Part shown: piece after piece, positions 1-6,802 of the stretch
How the letters are laid out: each line of letters begins with the position of its first letter
Position numbering within the stretch: the stretch's first letter is position 1
Assembly: GCA_964555565.1 (NCBI GenBank)
Contig: CAZKTF010000039.1
Location: 1-19,971, forward strand
From: CAZKTF01 sp964555565
GTDB lineage: Bacteria; Planctomycetota; JAJSAM01; JAKLKS01
Length of the DNA: 19,971 nt
Direction: 5' to 3'
Program-made: the position numbers and the translations under genes
Notes under the pieces: generated by a model
The model's database searches: none
Seen by the model: only the letters and a program-made list of their open reading frames with translations
What the model was told of the DNA's origin: nothing

Positions 1-1
1 C

Positions 2-2068
2 AGCCCCGAGGTCCGCCGCGTCGTCGCGGCCGCGCGGCTCGCCGCGCGCGACCCCGGCGGGGCCGCCGCGGTCCTCGAGGAGGCGGTGCTCATCGCGCCC
101 TTCGACGCGCTCTCCTGGGAGGTCCTCGCCCGGGCGCGCCTGGAGGCCGGACGCTTCCCCGAGGCGGCGCTCGCGGCCCGGCGGGCGGTCGAGATCGACC
201 CCGGCGCGTGGCGCGCCCTCGTCCTCCTCGGCCGGGCGCTGGCGCGGTCGGAGAAGTGGGCCGAGTCCATGACCACCCTCCGCGCGGCCCTGGAGCGTTT
301 CCCCGGCAACCCGGTCGTCGCGCACGCCTACGCCGAGGTCCACCTGGACCTCGCGCGGGTCAAGGCCTCGGTGGCCGAGGACCGGCCCGGGAAGGCGCGC
401 CGGCTGCTCCTCGAGGCCCTCCGGAGCGACCCCGGGAACCCCGAGGCGCGCGCCCTCCTCGCCATCCTGGACGAGCACAGGCGCGCCGAGGAACCCGACG
501 CGACGAGGCTCCTCCAGCCCGACCCGAAGGGGCAGGTCCTCCCGGACAACCTCGTCCTCCACGCGATCTGGCTCTGCCGCTGGGGAGAGTTCGAGAACGC
601 CGCCCCCATCTTCCGCCAGCTCCTCCGGGACCGCGGGTCCAGCCCAGCCATCCACTTCCAGGCGGCCCGGGAGTTCTGGGAGGCGCGCGAGACCCCCGAG
701 GGGACCGGGAGCGCGGTGCGCGAGTACCGCGCCGCGCTCGTCCTCGACCCCGGGCACGTGGAGGCCCTCGGGCGCCTGTGGCGCTGCCTCCAGGCCCTCG
801 GGAAGACGGAGGAGGCGGCCGAGGCGGCGGAGCAGCTCCTCCGCACGGCCGACACGAGCCCCGAGGCCACCGACGCGGAGGAGTACCTGCGGGCCCTCGG
901 TCGCCGGAAGGCGGAGACCCCCTCGCCGGAGGAGGTCGAGCGGCTCATGTCGAGGGCCGTGAACAACCTGGTCCTCCACGGGATCACCTTCGACGACCAG
1001 CACCTCCGCCGCGCCGCGATCGACTTCCGCCGCGCCGCGCAGGGAGTCCCCGGGGACGCCCCGAAGGGGCTGCGCTTCGACGTGGCGTTCTCCCTCGCCT
1101 TCGCCCTCGCCCGCGTGGAGGGTGAGGAGGCGGCGGCGACGCGGGCCCTCCAGGCCGCCATCCAGGTCGATCCGGAGAACCCCGCCCTCTGGATCGTGGG
1201 CGGGATGATCCACGAGCGCGCGGGCCGCAACGAGGCGGCGATCCGGGACCTGGGGCAGGGGCTCGCCCGCATCGAGAGGAACACCGGGGCCCTGGCGCCC
1301 TGGCAGCTCTACCAGCTCCGGCTCTTCGGGCTGCTCTCCCGCGGCCGGGCCGAGATGGACCCGACCCTCGGGCGCGAGGACAACGCCCTCGAGGACTTCG
1401 GGAAGGCGAAGGCCCTCGCCGAGGAGGCGCTCCGGGGTTCGCCGGTCCCCCGGGGGAGCCGGGTCCGGATGTCCATCGAGACGCACTTCGCCGCGATCTA
1501 CCAGCGGCTCGGGTACTTCGGGGACGCGGAGGAGGTCCTCGACGGGCTCATCCGGATGGACCCGGGGAACCCGCTCCACGCGTACAACCGCGGCCTCGTG
1601 GCCGCGTGGCAGTACCGGTACGAGGAGGCGGTCAACTTCTACAGGCGCGCCGTCCACCTGGACCCGCGGGACCCCAAGCCGCGCCTGAAGACCGCCTACA
1701 TCTTCCTCATCCAACCGCTGAAGGGGGGGCAGCCGATGGTGGAGGACGCCCTCGCGGAGGCCGAGGTCTACCTCTCGCTCGTGGGGGAGGAGACGGACGA
1801 GTACTGCGCCTGCCGCGGGGAGGCCGCGTTCGTCCGCGGCGAGGTGGCCGACGCGGAGGCGTGGTTCCGCAAGGCGCTGCACCTGAACCCGGACTGCCGC
1901 CACGCGCTCAACCGGATGGTGCAGATCCTCGGGCGCGAGGAGAACCGCCCGCCGCTGCGCGAGGCGGAGCTCCGGTACCTCAAGAAGCACCTCGATGACG
2001 TCATGAACCAGCGGATGCGGCGCCGGGGCATGGAGACCCCCGCGCCGCGGGAGATCACTTTCTGCTAG
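2..2068 (+). CDS. Tetratricopeptide-repeat (TPR) protein, 5' end outside the window
   Basis: The reading frame is open from base 2 without a stop, and residues encoded before the first GTG (base 86) already look like TPR helices, so the gene begins left of the window. About 688 codons are visible. Repeated 34-residue helix-turn-helix units recur through the protein, with hallmark phrases such as AVEIDPGAWRALVLLGRAL, AIQVDPENPALWIVGGMI, LIRMDPGNPLHAYNRGLVAA and ALHLNPDCRHALNRMVQIL. TPRs act as protein-protein interaction scaffolds; the partner cannot be told from sequence. No membrane segment or enzymatic domain is visible in the part seen. The stop codon TAG touches the first G of an intergenic hairpin repeat (GGGTCAGACC), so the repeat starts exactly where the gene ends. 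Family assignment is secure; function is unknown. Confidence 0.9.
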   Translation, partial: SPEVRRVVAAARLAARDPGGAAAVLEEAVLIAPFDALSWEVLARARLEAGRFPEAALAARRAVEIDPGAWRALVLLGRALARSEKWAESMTTLRAALERFPGNPVVAHAYAEVHLDLARVKASVAEDRPGKARRLLLEALRSDPGNPEARALLAILDEHRRAEEPDATRLLQPDPKGQVLPDNLVLHAIWLCRWGEFENAAPIFRQLLRDRGSSPAIHFQAAREFWEARETPEGTGSAVREYRAALVLDPGHVEALGRLWRCLQALGKTEEAAEAAEQLLRTADTSPEATDAEEYLRALGRRKAETPSPEEVERLMSRAVNNLVLHGITFDDQHLRRAAIDFRRAAQGVPGDAPKGLRFDVAFSLAFALARVEGEEAAATRALQAAIQVDPENPALWIVGGMIHERAGRNEAAIRDLGQGLARIERNTGALAPWQLYQLRLFGLLSRGRAEMDPTLGREDNALEDFGKAKALAEEALRGSPVPRGSRVRMSIETHFAAIYQRLGYFGDAEEVLDGLIRMDPGNPLHAYNRGLVAAWQYRYEEAVNFYRRAVHLDPRDPKPRLKTAYIFLIQPLKGGQPMVEDALAEAEVYLSLVGEETDEYCACRGEAAFVRGEVADAEAWFRKALHLNPDCRHALNRMVQILGREENRPPLREAELRYLKKHLDDVMNQRMRRRGMETPAPREITFC

Positions 2069-2153
2069 GGTCAGACCTCGGGCGTTTGCAAGCAGTGGCC
2101 TCAGCGCCCTCGTGTCGCTCCCCAGCGCTTGCAAACGACCGGGGTCTGACCCC
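2068..2153. repeat. Hairpin repeat, family A (TTTGCAAA type), copy 1
   Basis: An 86-bp imperfect palindrome. The left foot GGGTCAGACCTCGGGCG and right foot CGACCGGGGTCTGACCCC pair with one T-G wobble and one mismatch. Inside are TTTGCAAG and CTTGCAAA, and a centre resembling CCTCGTGTCGCTC that recurs in the other family A copies. It starts at the stop codon of the TPR gene. A second right half follows at 2185-2228. Confidence 0.85.
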
Positions 2154-2228
2154 TTGCTCCTCAGCACCTTGCCCCTCAGCACCCGCGCTTGCAAACGACC
2201 GGGGTCTGACCCCTTGCTCCTCAGCACC
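2125..2228. repeat. Two 44-bp direct repeats, period 60
   Basis: Bases 2125-2168 and 2185-2228 are identical. Each holds a family A right arm (GCTTGCAAACGACC then GGGGTCTGACCCC) followed by the mini-hairpin motif TGCTCCTCAGCACC. The same mini-hairpin motif appears again next to a family B element at 5404-5417. This looks like a local tandem duplication of a half element. Confidence 0.9.
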
Positions 2229-2545
2229 CAAGGTCCGCACTATCCCCCGTGCGGAATCGCACGATGGGCGAGGCCCGGCCGAGCCCTTCGCTCGTAACAC
2301 GATGCCGGAGGACGTGTTGCGAACTGCGGATCGCCCCCGCCGGTGGCACGGGGGTTGCGCCTCGACCGGAGGCGAGATCCCCGCACCGGACGCCGGTGTC
2401 CGATGCAGGGGGCTCCCGATTGCGCTCTTTTTTTGCCTGGACGCCGTTCGGCCCGCTCGCCTAGAATGGCCGAGCGGGAGGGTTGCGCCCGACGGTCGTG
2501 TCGTGCGGCGGGCGGCCCCGATCGGCATCAGCGGACGGCTTCGGG
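2229..2545. other. Non-coding stretch between the TPR gene and the lipoprotein gene
   Basis: No convincing gene is seen. It contains a 7-bp inverted repeat TCCGCAC/GTGCGGA with an 8-nt loop (2234-2255) without a T tract, a second inverted repeat CACCGG/CCGGTG (2384-2398), and a run of seven T at 2428-2434, unusual in this GC-rich DNA. The T run lies about 28 bp before the promoter-like hexamer at 2462. The lipoprotein frame is open upstream to base 2086, but that extension translates repeat DNA and lacks a signal peptide. Confidence 0.55.
2462..2467 (+). promoter_or_regulatory. Candidate -10 element (TAGAAT) for the Gly-rich lipoprotein
   Basis: TAGAAT fits the TANNNT pattern seen before many genes of this window. 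It stands in an AT-poor background just after a T-rich tract. If used, the leader would be about 200 nt long and would include the tandem repeat at 2546-2591. No good -35 hexamer at 17 bp spacing. Confidence 0.35.
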
Positions 2546-2591
2546 TTGCCTTTGGAGTCGCGCCGGATTTTGCCTTTGGAGTCGCGCCGGA
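2546..2591. repeat. Tandem 22-bp repeat, period 24, in the probable leader
   Basis: Bases 2546-2567 and 2570-2591 are identical (TTGCCTTTGGAGTCGCGCCG followed by GA). They sit about 80-120 bp before the start codon of the lipoprotein gene, in its presumed leader. They contain no GGTCWGACC motif and are unrelated to the hairpin repeats. Confidence 0.8.
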
Positions 2592-2667
2592 ATCGTTGAG
2601 ATCGCGTCGCGCCCTTGAGGGGGCCGACGCAGGCTGCGGGGCCCGGGCCCCGAGCAAGGAGCTGAGC

Positions 2668-5274
2668 ATGCGGATCGTGCGGATCCTGCGGGCCGGCCTC
2701 GGGGGCGCCGTGCTGGCGACCCTGGCGGCGGGCTGCGGCGGTGGCGGGGGCAACAACGCGGCACCCGACGAGAGCGCCAAGCCGCTGTTCGTCGTCGATA
2801 TCAGCAACCAGGGGCTCGACAGCGTGTCCCTGAACGTCCCCTTCGACATCACGTTCAGCGACTTCGTCAAGCCGGACACGATCCGGCCCGACACCGTGCA
2901 GATCCGCCTCGGGCCCAGGTTCGGCGTCCAGGCCTTCGGCGACTTCAGGGTCTCGGGCGAGAAGGTCACCTTCTTCCCGCGGCTCCCCGTCAAGGCGGAC
3001 CTGTCCGACTCGGGCCTCAGGGCCCAGTCCCAGTACCGCGTCACGGTGGTCGGCTACCCGAAGGTCGATCGGGTGAACTCCTACTCGGGGCGCGCGCTCG
3101 TCCGGACCTTCACCGGCTCCTTCGCCACGGCGGCCTCCACGAGCCCCGCCCTTTTCTCGGTGGACTCCTACAAGGACCCGCCGCCGCCGGCGGTTCTCTT
3201 CACGAACCCGCCGGACGTCCTCCCCGCGCCCCCGTACACCGCTCCCGGCGGCGCGCAGGGCGCCCCGACGGACACGGGGATCTCGGCCATCTTGACGCGG
3301 GTGCCGCTGCGTCCCGACACCGTGAGCACGACCAACGTCACCCTGACGATGGTCTCGCGCCTCGGGGTCCTGCAGGGCCGGCCGATCCTGGGCACCCCGG
3401 TCCTCGAGCAGAACTACGACAGCGTCCGCCTCTCCTTCGTGCCCACGTTCCCCCTGGCGGACCAGGCCCGGTACGCGCTGCGGATCTCGAACCGGGTGCA
3501 GGACCTCACGGGGCAGTACGACGTCGCGGACAACAGCGCGCGCGCCTCGCTGCGGTCCCAGGCCGACTCGGCGCCTCCGGGCGACCCGCTGAAGGCCCTC
3601 CTCCTGGCCTACCCCGAGGAGTTCGAGTCCCGCGTCTTCCTCATCTTCCACACGCGTGACGAGCCCCAGAAGGACCTCACCACGGTCCTCGGGTTCGACG
3701 GGAACGACCGGGACCAGGACGGCGGGATCGGGGTCAACGTCCCCTTCACGACCGCCTCCTTCAACTCGGCGGTCCCGGGCGCCGTCGCGGCCCAGTTCAC
3801 CGCCGCCGGCGGCAACGGCACCCTGGGAGACTTCTCCCCGTCGTCCAGCACGACGATCTCCACCAACTCGCCCAGCGCGGTGAACGGGCAGTTCAACTAC
3901 CAGACCTTCAACATCCCCTCGGGCGTGACGGTGACGGTGACGGGGACCGTCCCCGCCACGTTCCTCGCCCTCAAGACCGTGACCATCTCCGGCGTCCTCA
4001 AGCTCACGGGCGGCGTCGGGACCAACGGCGAGGCCAGCTACACGACCTCGAGCATGCCGCCGGCCGCCGGCGGCGCGGGCGGCCCCGGCTCCGGCAAGGG
4101 CGGCGACGCCTTCACCGGCACCGCCTACACCAAGGGCGATGACGGCTTGCCCGGTCCGAACTCCGGCGGCGGCGGCGGCAAGGGCGGCATCGAGCCATCG
4201 ACCACCATCTACGGGTTCGGGGGCGGGGGCGGCGGCGGCGGCCACTCGCCGGCGTTTCCTGCCACGGCCGGCGGCGCCGCCAGCTACCCCTCCTACTCGT
4301 CCTGGAACGGCGCGGGCGGGGCGGCGGGTGCCGCGGGCGGCATCCAGCCCACCTCGGTCGCCACGAGCGACGGCAGGAACTTCCCCACCCTGGGGGTCGG
4401 CGCGGGTGGCGGCGGCGCGGGCGGGAACTCGCACTACTACCCGAACAACTGGCACAACGGCGCGGCCGGCGGCGGCGGCGGCGGCGGAGCGGTCCTCGTC
4501 AAGGGGGCCTCGACGATCACCGTCGCGTCGAGTGGTCGCATCGAAGCGATGGGCGGCAAGGGCGGCGACTGCAACTCCACCGCCTACAACTACGGGGGCG
4601 GCGCGGGCGGCGGCGGCGGGGGCGGCAGCATCGCCCTGTACGCCAACACCGTCCTCACGGTGACCAACGGCCGCCTCGACACCTCGGGCGGCGCGGGCGG
4701 CATCCCCTACTCCGGGGGCTTCAACGGCGGGGGCGGGAAGGGCGCCGGCGGCTACATCCAGCTCGAGGACGCCGACGGCTCCATCACGGGCACGAGCAGC
4801 CCGACCGTGCTGACCCCGGACTACTCCTCCGGGACCTTCAACCCGACCTCGGGGCCGACCGACGCCGCGTCGGTCTACACCAGCACCTGGTTCAACCTCG
4901 GCGTCTTCGACGCGCAGATCCAGCCCTGGACGAACGCCGACTTCATCGAGCAGAACTACACCGGCGACTACATCAAGTACGAGATCCAGATGGCGGTCGA
5001 GGACAGGGGGAACTTCGGCTTCGCGAACGCGTCCGTGATCAACCCGGTGACGGGGTTCTCCTCCGACGTCCTCAAGGCGAGCCAGTGGCTCATCTTCCGC
5101 ACCTCGGACTACACGGGGACTCCGACCGTGACGAACATCGACGTGACCCCGACCCTCAACGGGAAGGCCTACCAGTTCTTCAGGCTCCGGATCTCCTTCA
5201 CGCAGGGCCCCGGACAGACCCGCACGGCCCCGCTCGCCTACGTCGATCGGGTCCGGATCCGCTCGGTGTACTAG
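2668..5274 (+). CDS. Large Gly-rich surface lipoprotein with SbsA/Big_5-like domains
   Basis: The start is ATG at 2668 because AAGGAG lies 6 nt upstream and a lipoprotein signal peptide follows: basic MRIVRILR, a hydrophobic stretch, then lipobox LAAGC with Cys23. The mature 846-residue protein would be lipid-anchored in the envelope. Residues about 40-160 resemble a bacterial Ig-like SbsA (Big_5) domain (VNVPFDITFSD-type pattern, then a FRVSGEKVTFFP strand), with a second such domain around 205-290. Residues about 345-450 are Thr/Ser-rich beta structure. Residues about 470-695 are extremely Gly-rich with many GGGG runs separated by short Val/Ile/Thr strands (for example VLVKGASTITVASSGRIEAMGGKGG). 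The C-terminal part is a beta-rich module without a recognised name. A role in cell surface architecture or adhesion is inferred; no catalytic motif is seen. A strong terminator follows directly. Confidence 0.8.
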   Translation: MRIVRILRAGLGGAVLATLAAGCGGGGGNNAAPDESAKPLFVVDISNQGLDSVSLNVPFDITFSDFVKPDTIRPDTVQIRLGPRFGVQAFGDFRVSGEKVTFFPRLPVKADLSDSGLRAQSQYRVTVVGYPKVDRVNSYSGRALVRTFTGSFATAASTSPALFSVDSYKDPPPPAVLFTNPPDVLPAPPYTAPGGAQGAPTDTGISAILTRVPLRPDTVSTTNVTLTMVSRLGVLQGRPILGTPVLEQNYDSVRLSFVPTFPLADQARYALRISNRVQDLTGQYDVADNSARASLRSQADSAPPGDPLKALLLAYPEEFESRVFLIFHTRDEPQKDLTTVLGFDGNDRDQDGGIGVNVPFTTASFNSAVPGAVAAQFTAAGGNGTLGDFSPSSSTTISTNSPSAVNGQFNYQTFNIPSGVTVTVTGTVPATFLALKTVTISGVLKLTGGVGTNGEASYTTSSMPPAAGGAGGPGSGKGGDAFTGTAYTKGDDGLPGPNSGGGGGKGGIEPSTTIYGFGGGGGGGGHSPAFPATAGGAASYPSYSSWNGAGGAAGAAGGIQPTSVATSDGRNFPTLGVGAGGGGAGGNSHYYPNNWHNGAAGGGGGGGAVLVKGASTITVASSGRIEAMGGKGGDCNSTAYNYGGGAGGGGGGGSIALYANTVLTVTNGRLDTSGGAGGIPYSGGFNGGGGKGAGGYIQLEDADGSITGTSSPTVLTPDYSSGTFNPTSGPTDAASVYTSTWFNLGVFDAQIQPWTNADFIEQNYTGDYIKYEIQMAVEDRGNFGFANASVINPVTGFSSDVLKASQWLIFRTSDYTGTPTVTNIDVTPTLNGKAYQFFRLRISFTQGPGQTRTAPLAYVDRVRIRSVY

Positions 5275-5297
5275 CCGAACGACTCCGAAGCGAATGA

Positions 5298-5329
5298 GGC
5301 CCCCGGGCGAGAGCCCGGGGGCCTTTTTT
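5298..5329 (+). terminator. Rho-independent terminator after the lipoprotein gene
   Basis: Perfect 11-bp GC stem GGCCCCCGGGC / GCCCGGGGGCC with loop GAGA, followed at once by six T. It lies 23 bp after the stop codon. It is the only classic hairpin-plus-U-tract terminator I find in the window, and it precedes the hairpin repeats, so those are not needed as terminators here. Confidence 0.93.
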
Positions 5330-5330
5330 G

Positions 5331-5401
5331 GGGGTCAGACCTCAGGCGCCGGCAAGCCTGCTCAGCACGTCGAGCCAACTCGGCGCCTGGGGTCTGACCC
5401 C
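5331..5401. repeat. Hairpin repeat, family B (GGCGCC type), copy 1
   Basis: Feet GGGGTCAGACCTCAGGCGCC (5331-5350) and its near-complement at 5382-5401 pair over 20 positions. Departures are the T-G wobble in the CTC/GGG part and none in the inner GGCGCC. The 31-nt centre contains CAGCACGTC, also found in copy 2 at 6523-6589. The motif TGCTCCTCAGCACC follows at 5404-5417. Confidence 0.88.
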
Positions 5402-5445
5402 TGTGCTCCTCAGCACCCGCCCTCGGCGCCTGGGGGGCGGAGCCA

Positions 5446-5532
5446 GGGGTCAGACCCCGGTCGTTTGCAAACGTCGGGGAGGGACGCGAGGGGACTGAGG
5501 CCACTGTTTGCAAACGTCCGAGGTCTGACCCC
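5446..5532. repeat. Hairpin repeat, family A, copy 2 (inverted orientation)
   Basis: An 87-bp element with feet GGGGTCAGACCCCGGTCG and CGTCCGAGGTCTGACCCC, inner TTTGCAAACG boxes on both sides, and a centre that is the reverse complement of the one in copies 1 and 3. It ends 11 bp before the BrkB start codon. The TGA in its last core is the in-frame stop upstream of that gene. Confidence 0.88.
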
Positions 5533-5543
5533 AAGATCCTCGC

Positions 5544-6503
5544 ATGTCCCCCGACCCCGCACCCGGCCCGACGTTCCGCGGGGCCCTAGCCTGGATCCTC
5601 GCCTCGGAGGGGCGCCTCCTGGCGCGCCCGCACCGCGGGGGGCCCGCCGGCCGGGCCCTGCGGGCGGCCCAGGTGGCCGTGCTCGCGCTCCGCCGCTACC
5701 GCGAGGACCACGCGGGGGACAGGGCCGCGGCCCTGGCCTTCGCCTCTCTCCTCTCGCTCCTGCCCCTGCTCCTCCTCGCGCTGGCGATCCTCGGCGCCTC
5801 GGGGCTCCCGCCGGGGGTCCTCGAGGACGTCCGCCACTGGCTCATCGAGAACCTCCTCCCGCGGTCGGCCGAGAGCCTCGACGCGACCCTCGACTCGGCC
5901 CTGGGGGCGCTGCGCGCGGCGAGCCGGGGCCTGGGGGCCACGGGGTTCCTCCTCCTCGTCCTCACCGCCTGGAAGCTCCTGGCGACCCTCGACCGGACCT
6001 TCCAGCAGGTCTGGCAGACGGTGGGTGCGAGGTCGCGCTTCGGACGGATCGCCGCGCTGTGGGCCGCGGTCCTGTGCGGCCCGTTCCTGGTGGCGGCCTC
6101 CGTGTTCCTCACGGGCAGGTTCGAGGCGGTGGCCGCGACGGGGGGGGAGGGTGTCCGGGGGATCGGCGTGGGGATCGCCGCCTTCGCGCCGCTCCTCACC
6201 GGCGCCACCGGCGTGTTCCTCGCCTACGCGGTCTTCCCGGGGCGGCGGTGCCGGGTCTCCGCGGCGGTCGCCGGCGCACTCGCCACGGCCGTCCTGTGGG
6301 AGGGGCTCAAGGCGGGCTTCGCGGCCTACGTGCACCATGCCTTCCTGGCGAAGACCGTCCTCGCGGGGCTCGGCGTCGTCCCGCTCTTCCTGATCTGGTT
6401 CTACCTCTCCTGGGCGGTCTTCGTGCTCGGGGCCGAGGTTGCCTACGTCGCCGACGACTACGAGCGTGCACTCGCGCGGAGCGGCGTCGTCGAAGGGGTC
6501 TGA
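5544..6503 (+). CDS. YihY/virulence factor BrkB family membrane protein
   Basis: A 319-residue inner-membrane protein of the YihY/BrkB family (often mislabelled ribonuclease BN). Several hydrophobic segments are visible, with the typical first one after RAAALAFASLLSLLPLLLL (about residues 60-80) and the C-terminal pair around FLAYAVFPG and LIWFYLSWAVFVLGAEVAYV. Length is normal for the family. Its biochemical role is not settled in the family; a transport or envelope role is usually assumed. ATG at 5544 is the first start after an in-frame TGA at 5526 that belongs to a hairpin repeat; no clear Shine-Dalgarno is seen. The stop codon TGA (6501-6503) also lies inside a repeat core, so the last residues Glu-Gly-Val are partly repeat-encoded. 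The gene is convergent with selB. Confidence 0.9.
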   Translation: MSPDPAPGPTFRGALAWILASEGRLLARPHRGGPAGRALRAAQVAVLALRRYREDHAGDRAAALAFASLLSLLPLLLLALAILGASGLPPGVLEDVRHWLIENLLPRSAESLDATLDSALGALRAASRGLGATGFLLLVLTAWKLLATLDRTFQQVWQTVGARSRFGRIAALWAAVLCGPFLVAASVFLTGRFEAVAATGGEGVRGIGVGIAAFAPLLTGATGVFLAYAVFPGRRCRVSAAVAGALATAVLWEGLKAGFAAYVHHAFLAKTVLAGLGVVPLFLIWFYLSWAVFVLGAEVAYVADDYERALARSGVVEGV

Positions 6504-6541
6504 CCTCGGGCGCGCCATCGAAGGGGTCTGACCTCGGGCGC
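6490..6541. repeat. Tandem duplication of a repeat foot across the BrkB stop codon
   Basis: The 24-bp string at 6490-6513 (TCGAAGGGGTCTGACCTCGG then GCGC) recurs at 6518-6541, period 28. The first copy provides the TGA stop of the BrkB gene; the second is the left foot of the family B element. Confidence 0.85.
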
Positions 6542-6589
6542 CCAGAAGGCCGCGCAGCACGTCACGCGAGGCGCCCGGGGTCTGACCCC
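6523..6589. repeat. Hairpin repeat, family B, copy 2
   Basis: A 67-bp element. The left foot GGGGTCTGACCTCGGGCGCC pairs with the right foot at 6570-6589 over 20 positions, with the T-G wobble in the same place as in copy 1 and one A/T-centre mismatch. The centre shares CAGCACGTC with copy 1. Its right foot is also the first part of the 97-bp inverted repeat. Confidence 0.85.
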
Positions 6590-6666
6590 TCGGGGAGCCT
6601 CACCACGCACGGGGCACCGCCCCTCGCGCACCGCCCTCGCTACACTTCGGGGACGCCGTCACCCAC
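6570..6666 (+). repeat. 97-bp inverted repeat flanking selB, copy a
   Basis: The reverse complement occurs at 8781-8877 with 96 of 97 bases identical and no gaps; the only difference is A6609 against C8838, which reads G on that strand. It starts with a family B right foot and contains a GGGGC-ACC-GCCCC mini-hairpin and a promoter-like TACACT (6641-6646). It is non-coding in this copy. Confidence 0.95.
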
Positions 6667-6667
6667 T

Positions 6668-6754
6668 CGCAAGGGGTCAGACCCCGCGCGCCGACGAAAT
6701 GCGGTCAGGCCGCTCCGTGCGACCGCGCAAGGGGTCAGACCCCGCGCGCCGACG
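6668..6754. repeat. 29-bp direct repeats, period 58
   Basis: Bases 6668-6696 and 6726-6754 are identical (CGCAAGGGGTCAGACCCCGC then GCGCCGACG). The first is an isolated family C right foot; the second begins the complete family C element. They indicate local duplication of half elements. Confidence 0.85.
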
Positions 6755-6802
6755 CACTCGGGACGAGGGCATGCCTGGGTAGCGCGCGAGGTCAGACCCC
6801 CC
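6731..6802. repeat. Hairpin repeat, family C (GCGCGC type), copy 1
   Basis: Feet GGGGTCAGACCCCGCGCG (6731-6748) and GCGCGCGAGGTCAGACCCC (from 6782) pair with the family-wide T-G wobble. Over 69 positions it matches the reverse complement of 8916-8984 at 61. It overlaps the 3' end of selB and supplies its TGA stop. Confidence 0.85.

Noticed and set aside
2125..2228. CRISPR array
   Set aside because: Only two direct copies at 60-bp period, with the spacer itself repeat-like and no cas genes; they are duplicated halves of the hairpin element.
2086..2667. N-terminal extension of the Gly-rich lipoprotein to base 2086
   Set aside because: The extension translates hairpin repeats (GLTP and similar peptides from GGGGTCTGACCCC) and would bury the lipoprotein signal peptide; AAGGAG before ATG 2668 gives a normal start.
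5544..6503. Naming the BrkB-family gene as ribonuclease BN
   Set aside because: That label is a historical misassignment for this membrane family; the protein has membrane helices and no RNase Z-like motif.
6495..6802. The hairpin repeats as ordinary rho-independent terminators
   Set aside because: No T tract follows them, they occur also upstream of genes, and the lipoprotein gene has its own classic terminator before its repeats. They may still affect transcript ends.
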